Below the pieces are notes generated by a model. The model saw only the letters and a list, made by a program, of their open reading frames with translations, did not search any database and was not told the origin of the DNA. Positions 11,701 to 22,929 of a stretch of DNA of 64,000 nt are shown here, one piece after another (within the stretch, counting starts at the first letter, position 1; each line of letters starts with the position of its first letter). Made by a program: the position numbers and the translations under genes. The stretch is from assembly GCA_963693285.1 (NCBI GenBank), contig OY848923.1, forward strand, positions 3,668,038 through 3,732,037. The letters are read 5' to 3'. This DNA comes from Xestospongia muta. Lineage: Eukaryota; Porifera; Demospongiae; Haplosclerida; Petrosiidae.

Positions 11701-14441
11701 TCCAAAGGTAGCACCTATTCTGATGTCGCCAGTCATCTCAATGACTATAGCTTTTTCACTGGACAAAATCCTTTTGTAAGTTACAGTATTATATTAAACC
11801 TAATACATGTCTTCATTATTATATGATAAATGATACTATACATCTTTATATGTGAAAATGATCAATTACTAAATTAATCCATTATCCTTGTACTCATTAT
11901 TTCAAGATATATATTTTATTAAATTTAAAGGTTCTTTCAAGTCCATGTTTAACACAAAATGAGATACTAAAAATCTCAAAAGATCACCTTCAATCTAGAA
12001 ATATTTCAACTTTAAAAGGTTTGATATACATATCTGAATACATATCTAAATTTGTTGTGTAGTAAGCGATAGCTTTCTTTAAATAGTTAGTGTATACATA
12101 TACATTGTTGTCACTGATGACTCTGTTCTTTCTGATTTATTAGAAAAACGTCCTGAGAAATGTGACCTCCTACAACTAATGTCAAGTATTGCTTTTAAGT
12201 GGTATATTATTGGTGAATGTCTTGGACTTCAATATACATACCTGGCCTCTTTACAAAGCAAGACTTTAAGTGACATTGACAAACTTGCTGAAGTACTACA
12301 ACTTTGGATAGATACAATGTCTAAACCAGTCACTTGGAACACAATTTTACAGACAATAGAAAAGCCACCTATTGAAAGTAAATTTACTGTCATGAAGATG
12401 GAAGAGTTCTTAAAATGTGAGTGTTTATATAATTCTAGTGAATTTGGTATTTGTATTTTCTTAATTTCTGCATTTGTGTCTTTGCTTAGAAAGCATAATT
12501 GCATTTTGCCTAGAGGAAAAATAACTCAATGTGGTAGCTACAAAGAGAAATTGCTTAATAACAATACTTTATTTATCATTTTCTTTATAAGCTTGTAATT
12601 ATCTGAGTTATTTTATGCTCTTATTTATGTAGCCACGACAAAGGGAACTAGTGACATTAGTGATGATGATATCTTGGAGCTACTAACCACTACTGGTAAG
12701 ATATTGTTAAAATATACTGGTTTACTATAGATCCTCAAGATATAATGATGACTTAGCAATTACACTTAACCAAAATATTTTATCTGATATATACATATAC
12801 CCCAAATAATATACTGTATCTAGTAATTGCTTTATTAACAAATCAATAATTCGTTTATTCCACTAATTGTCTACAACACTTTAGTTTATATTTAGTTATT
12901 AGATGTACCATATTAAGTTTAGTAATTTCTGATCCATTCTAGTATCAACATAATAATGGTACATATATATACTAATACATTCTATGTTCATTTTATGTTA
13001 TATATAATTTTATAGAAGATGTAACACAAACAGACAAAGACACAACTGAACAACAAAGTGATGGTACGTTCATATTACTTAACCTGTACATGATTACATA
13101 ATGAGTATTAAATGACTAATTAAATTACTTTATATCCTTCATAATATAGATGTGGATGAAAGTGTTAGTGAGTGTATTACTGAGGACAGTAACACTGTTA
13201 GTGGTAAGTTCATCATGACTATAATTAGTGGAAAGATGATGTACATTATTTATTCCATCAAGTTTGTACATATTTAATTCTAATGTAGTGAATACTAGTA
13301 AATTTAGCAATTTTCTAAGCCACACCCAAATTGATTAGATAGTTTATCCATGGCATTATTACTATAGTTACTAAATTACTAGTTACTATATGTTCTTCAC
13401 TTACAGCAATTGCCCTAGAAGTTGAAAGTGTTGATAAAACTATTATTGACAGTAGTAAGACTATTACTGGTAAGTTGATGTTATGTTTGAATAAATACAT
13501 TATACATTCGAGAACGTAGACCATATTATTTACTTTAAAGTAATTATACTTACTGTATTTATGCCTTTCAACAATAAAGGTGTTGATAAAAGTGCTAGTG
13601 AGTCCATCACAGAAGACAATAACATTAACATTGTTAGTGGTAAGTTTATTACTATAATAGCTATTTGAAAAGTGATGTATAATTTAAGATACTATTTTTG
13701 TGTATAATCGACTAATCAGATTACTTAAAATGAGGTGAAAAAATAATTTATCAAATATTCTTGTGAGAATTAGTATTAAAACTCATTTTAAAGATTAGAC
13801 ATTCAAGCACTATACTGAAATTACTTTATTAACAATTATAGAAATAACAAAGATATTATAATTTGCAATAATAATAGAAGTAACACCTCATTCAATGTCT
13901 GCTAAATCAAATCAATAGTAGTTATTTTCATTGTACATGTATTTGGCCATTCAATGACTTTTTTAAAGTGTGTCAGTTATGTTTAGCAAATCAATTTATT
14001 TCTTTCTATCTCTATAGAGTCAAACAACAGTACTGTAACTCATGTAAATCAACGAAGTATGTCCCTTACCAACATTGGTGGTCAAGGAACACATCAACAG
14101 GCTCATCATCGTATGTTTTATAATCTGATAACATAACGTTATTCTTTTTTAATATAGTTAATTATTATTATTATTGTGGTGGTGGTTGGTGTGCAGTGTC
14201 AGTAATTGTAGCCATTTTTGCTATAATAATATGGTAAGTTATAAAGATGACTGTTATAGTGCTTCATATAAAGTAATACTTTATGACTATAGTACTTATG
14301 TACATGATTCCTGTAAATGATCGTTGAATTCTCTTGATATACAGTAGATATTATTTGTATATTATAAACTGTAGTTTGAAGAGTCAATTAATCTTTTATC
14401 ATTTTCATAGGTACATTTACTTCAAGAATAATCAACTTTGA
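63..14441 (+). CDS. Gene 1: ankyrin-repeat / ROCO-like GTPase / death-domain / tail-anchored protein (5' end outside window)
   Basis: I assembled this multi-exon gene from ORF content and GT-AG sites. Coding exons: 63-161, 751-852, 1459-1557, 2146-2244, 2613-2711, 3424-3525, 3666-3770, 4978-5076, 5685-5783, 6383-6484, 7093-7191, 7792-7890, 9700-11775, 11931-12018, 12144-12416, 12633-12695, 13016-13063, 13150-13203, 13407-13469, 13580-13639, 14018-14110, 14197-14233, 14411-14441 (TGA). All phases agree and the total is 4089 nt. Domain order is 12 single-exon ankyrin repeats, terminal ankyrin repeats, P-loop GTPase, COR-like region, death domain, Ser/Thr/Asp-rich stalk, one transmembrane helix and a short tail. 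From the families, ankyrin repeats bind partners, ROCO-type GTPases switch and dimerise, and death domains recruit signalling partners; a sensor role is inference. No start codon or signal peptide is in view. Linking all twelve ankyrin exons to one transcript rests on phase and repeat similarity only. Confidence 0.85.
3424..3770 (+). CDS. Two divergent ankyrin exons between the arrays (gene 1)
   Basis: Exon 3424-3525 (34 codons, WGHSPLYLAYWYGHDNIVKL) and exon 3666-3770 (35 codons, DVLLLTAAENGDIEKV...DANVNV) are phase-0 ankyrin repeats, but they are not copies of the array repeat. The donors are GTAAGT and GTTAGT instead of the array's GTCAGT. The intron between them is only 140 bp. The second exon resembles the opening repeat of an ankyrin domain (LLTAAENGDIE). 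This could mean an older domain start is now embedded between two younger amplified blocks. Both keep open frames. Their inclusion in the same transcript as blocks A and B is inferred. Confidence 0.75.
4555..4700 (+). repeat. Direct repeat bracketing ankyrin block B, left copy
   Basis: This stretch resembles 8385-8545. Both contain the order CTTATC..TTTCAG, then GTTATA.TTGTT, then TTGTATTAATATAATACTG, then TTTCTTATCA.TAAACTTTTATAAATT. The two copies bracket block B, as expected if an older tandem duplication or unequal crossover placed the block. Confidence 0.55.
4978..7890 (+). CDS. Ankyrin exon block B of gene 1 (five single-repeat exons)
   Basis: Exons 4978-5076, 5685-5783, 6383-6484, 7093-7191 and 7792-7890 are near-identical to those of block A, each one phase-0 ankyrin repeat. 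The third is 102 bp: its end has drifted from the usual GTCAGT donor and now reads GATAAATTT before GTAAGT, adding one codon. Exon 5685-5783 is closest to 1459-1557 of block A (both have SEGG and end in DE), and 4978-5076 shares the DR ending of 63-161. The likeness extends into the introns. Block B therefore looks like a copy of block A segments rather than an independent amplification. The block connects in phase 0 to the large exon at 9700. Confidence 0.87.
7891..9699 (+). other. Intron between the last array exon and the large exon of gene 1
   Basis: The first 370 bp or so continue the array intron sequence. Positions 8385-8545 are the right copy of the repeat at 4555-4700. From 8550 to 9699 I see only AT-rich unique sequence and no ORF or transposon end. 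Confidence 0.6.
9700..11775 (+). CDS. Large exon of gene 1: terminal ankyrin repeats, ROCO-like GTPase and COR-like region
   Basis: This is 692 codons, phase 0 in and out. It opens with an ankyrin repeat (NGDSPLHLACANSKVDVISY) and a partial one (NTPLEQVRLYDPN). A P-loop GNMTAGKSS lies at 9934-9960. A switch-II-like DFAGH, as in Roc domains, is near 10108. A candidate base-recognition loop, GSYADQ, lies near 10309. About 400 residues follow without a motif I can name firmly; the stretch DYLSILSDKGLVLFL resembles COR winged-helix segments seen in ROCO proteins. No kinase domain or leucine-rich repeats are present. The canonical NKxD motif is not visible, which is common in ROCO-like proteins. 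The GTPase call is strong; the COR call is moderate. Confidence 0.85.
11931..12416 (+). CDS. Death-domain exons of gene 1
   Basis: Exon 11931-12018 (phase 0 to 1, donor GTTTGA) encodes a short linker. Exon 12144-12416 (phase 1 to 1) encodes DLLQLMSS..WYIIGECLGL, then LAEVLQLWIDTM, then TWNTILQTIEKPP, ending in FLK. The conserved W-x-x-[IL]-G-x-x-L pattern of helix 1-2, the L-x-x-W of helix 4-5 and the TW-x-x-[IL]-L of helix 5 are those of animal death domains. Gene 2 ends with a closely similar domain (DWEKIGIAL, LRSWMDKMP, TWEVVL). Death domains form homotypic contacts in inflammatory and cell-death signalling. The partner of this one cannot be read from the sequence. Confidence 0.82.
12633..14110 (+). 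CDS. Stalk exons of gene 1: six small phase-1 exons
   Basis: Exons 12633-12695, 13016-13063, 13150-13203, 13407-13469, 13580-13639 and 14018-14110 are 48 to 93 bp, all with lengths divisible by three and phase 1 at both ends. They encode Ser/Thr/Asp/Glu-rich, low-hydrophobicity sequence between the death domain and the membrane anchor. Three look like diverged copies of one another: DESVSECITEDSNTVSG, then ESVDKTIIDSSKTITG, then DKSASESITEDNN. Any of them can be skipped without a frame change, so stalk length could vary by splicing. ORF finders miss them because each is short. All six have good donors (mostly GTAAGT) and AG acceptors. Confidence 0.72.
14197..14441 (+). CDS. C-terminal transmembrane anchor exons of gene 1
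   Basis: Exon 14197-14233 (37 bp) and exon 14411-14441 join through a split TGG codon. They encode SVIVAIFAIIIWYIYF followed by KNNQL and TGA. This is a roughly 17-residue hydrophobic segment, long enough for one membrane helix, with one Lys and a very short tail. The protein would be tail-anchored if no signal peptide exists upstream, with all domains cytosolic. The 5' end of the gene is outside the window, so a type I arrangement cannot be excluded, but cytosolic ankyrin, GTPase and death domains argue against it. Confidence 0.75.
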
Positions 14442-14777
14442 AAACTGTTGGTGTAAAATGTATCATTATGTATCAAACCCTTTTCTGTTGCACACACAAT
14501 GCAAGACTATTAGCAATGTCGTTTGGATGTAGTCCTCAATTTTTCATTTTGTTACATTTCTTGCTATCTAATTAACACTTTACTTAGAATGATTGCCAGA
14601 GGAATTCAATGTCAAAAAATCATTGCATGTCATTGATTATAATGACATGCAGTGTTTGCACTATCAACCTTATTATAGCTATCATGTACCAAACCCTACT
14701 AAACCAGCAACCAGAACACAGCTGAATGTCTTGATCATTGAGTTTGTGCAGTTGTTTTGATGTTTTCTAATGACTTT

Positions 14778-14783
14778 AATAAA
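14778..14783 (+). promoter_or_regulatory. Candidate polyadenylation signal of gene 1
   Basis: AATAAA lies 337 bp after the stop codon of gene 1 and is followed within about 30 bp by T/G-rich sequence. In AT-rich DNA such hexamers are common, so support comes mainly from its position. Confidence 0.4.
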
Positions 14784-14952
14784 TTCTGGATTTATGTAGT
14801 TCTGAGTAGGTAGTTGGTGTCAGTGTCTGATGACACCCTCAACTATAATTAAAAAGCATTACATAACAGCCGGTAACAGACATCAATACGTCCTGCATAA
14901 TTATACTTATATAGTCTTTATTAAATGTCACTCTAATTAATGAGCATGTTCT

Positions 14953-15189
14953 AGGCGCATGCGTAGTGAAGGTGAAGGCAAAGTTGTTTCTTGTAATCGT
15001 TAATTTAAGACGTAGTAGCTGATAATTATCCTGGCTATGGAAGTATATAACGTTTTAATTATACTTTTGGTTTATTGAACGTCTTTTCACTTCTGAACAC
15101 TGTTTATACCTTAGATAAAACTTTATACGTCTAAACTACCACTTGCTCAATACTGATACAGATCTAGACAAGAGTATAAATATCAGGTA

Positions 15190-15190
<1 letters not shown>
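14953..15190. promoter_or_regulatory. Possible promoter-like stretch downstream of gene 1
   Basis: GCGCATGCG at 14955-14963 is the half-palindrome core known for NRF1-type sites, in a local patch less AT-rich than its surroundings. No convincing coding exon follows before 17 kb, so this could serve an unseen noncoding transcript or be chance. Confidence 0.2.
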
Positions 15191-17070
<1,880 letters not shown>

Positions 17071-17380
17071 ACTGAAATAGTCTTCTGAGGCAAGCCCCTT
17101 TGCTTAGAGGAAGACCTTATTCCCACCAGCCTACTCAGCATTATCAAGTTCATTCTTTAAATCTCAGTCTTTGTTTGTTTCAGGAACATTGTTCTGTATA
17201 TAAACAGTCTTGAATTGTGTAAATTTTGATATTGCTCACCTATTTGTTACTGACCTAAATTTCACAGCGTCTGTTATAATAAATTTACTGATTTATAGAA
17301 AATAGAAAGATAAGGCAGCAATTTATACCAAATTAATTCCCATAACCTTGAAAATCATTCCCTCAGAAATGAGTGTACTC

Positions 17381-18161
17381 TAGTATGTCCTAGTTGAGAA
17401 GAGCCACCTAGACATGTAAATAACTTCACTGTTTTACATGCTATCTACATGGAATGTGCACCAATCAATTCAGCTTGCAAATCCACATTTTATATATATA
17501 TATAATTTGGCTCTCTAGTGCTACAAGAAAGTAGCAAACTATAAAACTCCATACATTTTCAATGCCATACCTTCGTTGTACTTCAATTACAAACCTTTGA
17601 GGATTTAATGAACAGCAATTTTCACTTGAGAAGTCAGCTGTGTGTCATGTGACAATTCAAAATTACAGTTCTAATTATATGAACTGATGTTCTGTATGAC
17701 TATTATTATTATTATAAAAATAATCAGGTATTGTCTTTTGCGATTTAAGGCAGCTATTAAGCCACTGTGGTTTTGAAAAAACCCTTGTAATAAAAAAAGA
17801 AGACTGAGAATGCCTAGAACTAGTTGTCATTAGAACTATCATATTGATCTAAATCATCACACTGAGAGTCTGTTTTTTTTCTAACATACTAACATCACCA
17901 ATAGTCTTGTATACAGAAAACAAAGATCTCCTGTCCCTTCTCCTTGGTAGAGAAGGCCAAACATTATTTGCCATTGGCATCTTCACTAACACAAGTGAAA
18001 GCTTGGTGTGTCACATGACATTCACGTGAACAAATAATGAACACAATTTAAAAATACATCAGCACTTATTGTATATAATAGGTGACCAAATACCTCACCT
18101 TACATTCTATGCATAAAACACCTTTTTTTAATAAGGGGCTCTTCTCAATTCGGATATACTA
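17381..18161. mobile_element. Element A: short inverted-repeat transposon of the TA-target family
   Basis: The left end TAGTATGTCCTAGTTGAGAA and the reverse complement of the right end TAGTATATCCGAATTGAGAA pair as roughly 25-bp terminal inverted repeats. Internal sequence matches element B in inverted orientation: 17395-17640 pairs with 19860-20110, and 18090-18150 pairs with 18770-18835. It has no transposase ORF, so it is a nonautonomous or deleted copy. Confidence 0.65.
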
Positions 18162-18207
18162 TAGAACGTTTGCACTTCTCTGGGAGGTATATAAGTTATT
18201 TATTTTG

Positions 18208-18252
18208 AAATAGTCTTCCAAGGCCAGCCCCTCTGGCCTTGGAAGACTATTT
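18208..18252. repeat. Perfect 20-bp inverted repeat (hairpin)
   Basis: Left arm 18208-18227 and right arm 18233-18252 are exact reverse complements with a 5-base CCCCT loop. It lies inside a repeat unit whose sister copy at 17072 lacks the perfect arm, so the hairpin was formed or repaired in this copy. Confidence 0.9.
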
Positions 18253-18934
18253 GAGGCCTTATGAGGCAACCACTGAAATACCTTATGAGGCAACCACTGA
18301 AATACCCACCAGCCCTCTCAGCATTATCAAGTTCATTATTTAAATCTCAGTCTTTGTTTGTTTCATGCTTTCAGGAACATTGTCTTTCCTAAACAAACAG
18401 TTTGAGTTGTATAAATGGCGACATTCCTCACCTATTTATTACTAACCTAATTTTATAGTGTCTGTTAGAGTAAATTTACTGATTTATAGAAAATAGAAAG
18501 ATAAGGCTGCCAAATTAATTGCTATATCATTAAAAATCATTGCCTCAGAAAAGAGTGTATAAGAACTCATACACCTCCTGGAGAAGTGTATACATTATTG
18601 ATCATAAATGGAGCAATCTGATTGGTCAATTAAGGTATGGCATGGTACAAAACCAAATATATAGTTGATTTTTATCATTTAATTTTGTCAAGAATTGTGG
18701 TAAAAAAAAGATGAACTGTTTTGTACAAGCAAGTTATTTTTTTTGTGTACTATACTCTGTCCAAGTTGAGTTGAGCCCTTTATTTAAAAAAAGGTGTTTT
18801 ATGCATGGAATGTAGGGTGAGGTATTTCCTCACTTATTATATGCAGTTAGCACAGAATAACATTTTAATGATATTCATCATTTATTGATGTGAATGTCAT
18901 GTGAAATAGTACGTTTTCTCTTGTGCTCGTAAAG

Positions 18935-19081
18935 ATGCAAAGGAGAAAGAGACTGAGATCACAAACAAAGGAGGTTGTTGCAAATGTCTATGACTATTTC
19001 GAGGAAGTCAGCAGGCGTCAAAGGACTCAAGGACCTCTTAAACGAACCTTTGATGCCAAAGAAGTTTCAATGCCAGCATGA
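18935..19081 (+). pseudogene. N-terminal helix-turn-helix fragment of an IS630/mariner-like transposase
   Basis: The reading MQRRKRLRSQ..EVVANVYDYF..VSRRQRTQGPLKRTFD is 48 codons long and ends at a stop. VYDYF followed by a basic PLKRT stretch is typical of the DNA-binding part of IS630-like DDE transposases in animals. The longer minus-strand relative at 33225-33500 continues into a TPTKRYRHSRH..LLDDFDREAIR segment, which supports the family. Only the DNA-binding part remains here. Confidence 0.55.
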
Positions 19082-19149
19082 AGAGGCTACAGAAATGCAT
19101 TCTGTCTTCCTTTTTTGGTAAAAGCTTTTTGTCAGAACCACAGTGGCTT

Positions 19150-19745
19150 TAGCCTCGTGAGCCAGACCCTTTGCTTAGAGAGGAAGAGTCTGGTCTACCA
19201 CTCATAGTGTAGTTGTCGAAAAGGAATTTCATTAACTAGTAATATTATATCTGTGGTTTGTAATAGTTACATGTTAATATAAACATACTGATCACGTGAA
19301 TCAGCATGGAGAAAGGAAACACCAGGTTGTTCAAGAAACGTTCACTAAGCTAGGATACGACAGACCTAAGCCAGAGCAGATGACGGCTATAGAAATTTTT
19401 ATTAGTGGTATTGATGTGTTTGTCTTTTTATCGACTGGGTTTGGCAAAAGCTTTATATATGCCACACTAGTCTTTCCCCTGCTTGGATTGATGCAAGACC
19501 AAGTCTTCCTTTCTAAAGGAATCTCCTCTGCATCTATTCTATATCTTCTAATACTTGAAGACTTAGTTAGCAGTAATTAACATGTTATGTTATTATGCAA
19601 CTACATAAACAAATTGTGGTTTGGCTCAAGTACCTGTTGACCAAATAGTGGTTTCCACAGGAATGCTGGGGAAGGACACGAACTGCAATATGTGTGGTAG
19701 ACCAGACCCTTCCTCTCTTAGCAAAGGGTCTGGCTCACGAGACTA
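19150..19745 (+). mobile_element. Element C: 596-bp inverted-repeat transposon with a 9-bp target duplication
   Basis: The direct repeats CAGTGGCTT at 19141-19149 and 19746-19754 flank 52-bp terminal inverted repeats (19150-19201 and 19694-19745) that differ at about three positions and begin TAG(C/T)CTCGTGAGCC. The inverted repeat itself folds, because CCAGACCCTT and AAGGGTCTGG both occur within it. The empty site can be read in element A (reverse complement around 17755-17775), where the host sequence runs uninterrupted with one CAGTGGCTT. A 9-bp duplication fits Mutator-like elements. The interior carries a RecQ-like helicase fragment. Confidence 0.8.
19296..19580 (+). pseudogene. RecQ-like helicase N-terminal fragment inside element C
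   Basis: A 94-codon ORF. The segment LGYDRPKPEQMTAIEIFISG matches the Q-motif region of RecQ helicases (usual form RPxQ..AI). It is followed by DVFVFLSTGFGKSFIY, the Walker A motif of the family, and FPLLGLMQDQV, the motif Ia region (usual form SPL.aLM.dQv). About 25 residues are missing between Walker A and motif Ia. No DEAH box or later helicase motif follows. It is a captured gene fragment without helicase activity. Confidence 0.7.
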
Positions 19746-20144
19746 CAGTGGCTTAACAGCTACCTTAAATTGCAAAAGACAATACCTGATTATTATTTTA
19801 ATAGTAATAGTTGTTATAATGGAACATCTGTTCATATAATTAGAATTGTAATTTTGGATTGCCATATGACACACAGCTGACTTCTCAAATCGAGAATTTT
19901 TTGTTTATTAAAATCCTCGAATGTGTTGAATTTGAAGTATGACGAAGGTATGCCATTTAAAATGTATAGAATTTTATAGTTTGGTACTTTCTCGTAGCAC
20001 TAGAGAGTTAAATATATAAAACTATATATAAAATGCACATTTGCGAGCTGAATCAATTGGTGCAAGTTCCATGCAGATAGCACGTAAAAAGGCAAAGTTA
20101 TTTACATGTCTGGGTAGCTCAACTCAACTCGGACAGAGTATAGT

Positions 20145-21094
20145 CTATTATCGCAACTCACTTTTCTTTTTTTAGCACTGTATTTAGCTAGATATAGTTC
20201 GTTGTTTATACTTTGTAAAGTCTTAGCTTCCTTAAACAGCTATGAAGTAGTATCATAATGACATTATTTACTGTAGTTATAAAGTAAGGTGATTTTGATT
20301 AGAAGTATTAATTATTCATCATTATGAGATAGGATCATGTTATAAGTCTATAGACTAACACATTATTACAATGTATTTAAGTAGCAGTTCCAAACAATCA
20401 GTAGTGTTGGTTAGGTTTGTATTACCGACTAATTAGACTTGTGTGTAATGCAAGTTTAGGTACCGCTAATGATGTTTGTATATGTACATGTTGTTATATA
20501 GGTCAATAGCAGTAATTGTATCATTTTAATAATTGTTGTGTAATTCCTCTTACAGTTAACAAACAGTGGATGTTATTATTGTATGGAAAGGGAGACATAA
20601 GTTCTCACTTAACATGGCAAAAAGGCAGTGTCAAACAACATGCTGTCCAGTCTATAAAGATAAACGTTATGGCACTCCACTGTGATCAGGTTAGTCAACC
20701 TAGCTATTGAGAGTGTACATTCTATTATATATTATACTGTTGTGGCCTATTGTTTGCAATACCTAATTGACGTTCAAATTTATTACCTATATTATGTCAG
20801 ATTCTAATCCTTTTTATTGATTTTCAATGCTGCTTCCAATATTGTGTAATTTTATAATCTATATAGAGTCTGTTATTAAAAGGGCTGTCATCTGGTAAGT
20901 TTTTTTCATATTTATTTAAATGTCCTTGTTGTGTAATAGAAGTCAACTAAACTTCAGAAAACTAGTGAGAGGAGTATATGATATTAATTGTTCTCAACTT
21001 TATAATCTTAATCTAGAGTATGTTACAAGGGGTGTGTTGTCTTGTAAGTATGATTAAATTAAGTGTTCTATTTTTCTTATTATTACATTCACAG
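20145..21094. other. Intergenic stretch with weak exon-like pieces
   Basis: An ORF at 20516-20710 ends near a possible donor (CAG|GTTAGT). Two very short exon-like pieces with AG and GTAAG borders lie at 20868-20894 and 21016-21044. None shows a family likeness. They may be decayed exons of the transposon that supplied the PHD fragment downstream. Confidence 0.3.
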
Positions 21095-21180
21095 GTAGAG
21101 TGTATTGTTTGTGTGGAAAAGAAGAACAAGATCTAATGATTGGCTGTGATAATCTATTATGTATCATGAAATGGTTCCAT
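21095..21180 (+). pseudogene. Truncated PHD-finger fragment
   Basis: After an acceptor (TTCACAG) the frame reads YCLCGKEEQDLMIGCDN, then C, then KWFHY, then TGA, then CVGM. This is the C-x-C, C-x4-C and W-F-H-x2-C arrangement of a PHD finger, with TGA placed between the conserved His and the following Cys. PHD fingers of this type occur in animal genes and also in Ginger and Kolobok transposons. No neighbour exon fixes the source. I call it a relic. Confidence 0.45.
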
Positions 21181-21654
21181 TATTGATGTGTTGGAATGAA
21201 TTAGAAAAAATGTATGATATTGACTACAACTTATAAGAACTTTTGGATTCATTGTTTGAACATTTTTAAGTAAAAATAAGATTTCATTAAACCGCGTAAC
21301 TGGCTGATTTGAAATTTGATATTGTTGTTATGACTCCAGACCGACTTTGAAACATTTAGCTACATAGTGTTACAACTCATATGATAAGGATTAATGAGTG
21401 ATGTAGTGAAGAGATTGACCTTCTTCATGGTACACCTGTACGTTCATTCATGCGTACAAAAATTATATAGTCGTGAGTGTTGCATCTGTTGATACATTTG
21501 CTGTCTGTATAAAGACTTTGATATCTGGACTGTTTGTATCAGAAATTTTAGTAGACATTAAATAATTATCATTGCTGCTTTACTATTATTTACTGTTAGC
21601 TAGTAAGTGTCCAAACGTGACTAGTCGGATCATGTCACATGTGTAATTTACTCT

Positions 21655-21905
21655 ACCGGTAAGAAGCAGGATTTGGCATGTACAGCACCAGTGACTACCA
21701 GTAGGAACCAATGCACCAGTAGGATAAAGTATACATAGTTAGCATGTACACTACCAGTAGCTACAATGTAGTACTATTGGAGACCAGTAGTTACATGTAC
21801 AGCTGGTGGTTACCAGTAGATACCATTGAATACAAGCAGTTAGCATGTACAGTACTAGTATCTACCTGTGAATACCAGTGGCTATCATGTGGTTGTCCCT
21901 AACTG
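21655..21905. repeat. Degenerate ACCAGTAG / CATGTAC minisatellite
   Basis: Roughly 250 bp in which ACCAGTAG-like and (AG)CATGTACA-like words alternate about every 30-40 bp. Copies are diverged and no protein reading is preserved. Confidence 0.6.
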
Positions 21906-22039
21906 TTACATATAAGTGATGTTAGATGTAAAATAATTATTCATTATTTAATTATTATTAATAATATTTCCCCTACTTCCTGTTTCCTTTGCAAAATTCG
22001 CAATTATCACCTCAATCGCCCACTCTTTGTTATAATTGT

Positions 22040-22280
22040 TTATAGTTACGAGAGGTGAGGTGGGGCGAATATTTAGTGGGCGTGAACAGTAAAGTATTGA
22101 GACTACCCACAGATGGTCTAAAGACGCAAGCGACCATTCATAGCAGTAGTCAATCTCTGGACGTGAAAAGTACAATTCCAAGAGGAGACGACCATAGACT
22201 GTAATATTTCTTGTTTACTGGTGAAGTTTGTGCAGATACGAACGGCCACTAACAGTTGTAGTCAATTGCAAGAGTTCGTG
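22040..22280 (+). promoter_or_regulatory. Candidate promoter and noncoding first exon of gene 2
   Basis: This stretch is less AT-rich than its surroundings (GTGGGGCGAA, GGGCGTGAAC, GACGCAAGCGACC) and ends in AAGAGTTCGTG followed by GTGAGT at 22281. The start-codon exon of gene 2 at 33797-33844 begins after TTTTCAG with about 27 bp of 5' UTR, so an upstream noncoding exon is needed. This is the best candidate seen; it would give an 11.5-kb first intron holding the hAT, LTR and Tigger elements. RNA data would decide. Confidence 0.3.
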
Positions 22281-22929
22281 GTGAGTTCATTATTCTCAAT
22301 TAATATACTTATATATAATTCTGTTGTATTAATAAACTGAAATGTTACATTTTGTAATCAGGTAAGTCCTATACATCAGCTAAACTAGTTTAATAATAGT
22401 ACTTCTTATACCACACTATAAGGTAGTCTATCTGGTTATATCCTTGATTTACTGTGTTAATATGTTGATATAACTAGTGTTATCATATGTAGTAGAACAG
22501 TCATTGATTAGTTATTGAAGACAGATAAATCATAGAGGTCTTGTACCAAAGCATTATGACATATTCACATCTACCATGTTAGTAGTAGTCTCTTCCTCAT
22601 CACTCTCTTACTTACATTCATATCAGCTACCAATGTTAATATAGTATATGTTATAGATATAATAATAATATTAGATATATCTATTATTGTTAAAATAAAC
22701 AATATTATTAGGGCTGCGCGATGCATGATGACATTTGTATATCACAATACCCACGTGCAATATCACAATATTGTTTGCATATTGTTGGAAGTTGAATTTT
22801 AAGAAATATATCAATTTATTATCAAAATTTAACAAAAGATATCATGAAATAAAAGATTATTGTAATTCTGGGAAGTTATCATGTAGGAAGCATAATCTGT
22901 TAACATTTTCAGGATCAAGACAAGAATTT

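Larger units (their letters stand above)
17072..18560. repeat. Duplicated repeat unit with an inserted inverted-repeat element
   Basis: The stretch from 17072 to 17380 (AAATAGTCTTC, then TCAGCATTATCAAGTTCATT, then TCTTTGTTTGTTTCA, then CCTCAGAAA.GAGTGTA) recurs at 18203-18560. Element A (17381-18161) sits between them. The second unit contains a perfect 20-bp hairpin at 18208-18252 and a tandem 24-bp duplication (CCTTATGAGGCAACCACTGA..) at 18257-18304. Confidence 0.6.
18749..20144 (+). mobile_element. Element B: IS630/mariner-like transposon with TA target
   Basis: The left end ACTATACTCTGTCCAAGTTG and the reverse complement of the right end ACTATACTCTGTCCGAGTTG form a roughly 28-bp terminal inverted repeat with one mismatch, bordered by TA. 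Inside, 18935-19080 encodes a transposase N-terminal fragment related to the minus-strand remnant at 33225-33500. The element is interrupted by element C at 19150-19745. The catalytic part of the transposase is missing, so the copy is dead. Confidence 0.72.

Noticed and set aside
19621..19839. ORF of 72 codons after the RecQ-like fragment
   Set aside because: It runs across the right inverted repeat of element C into element B, so its reading is accidental.
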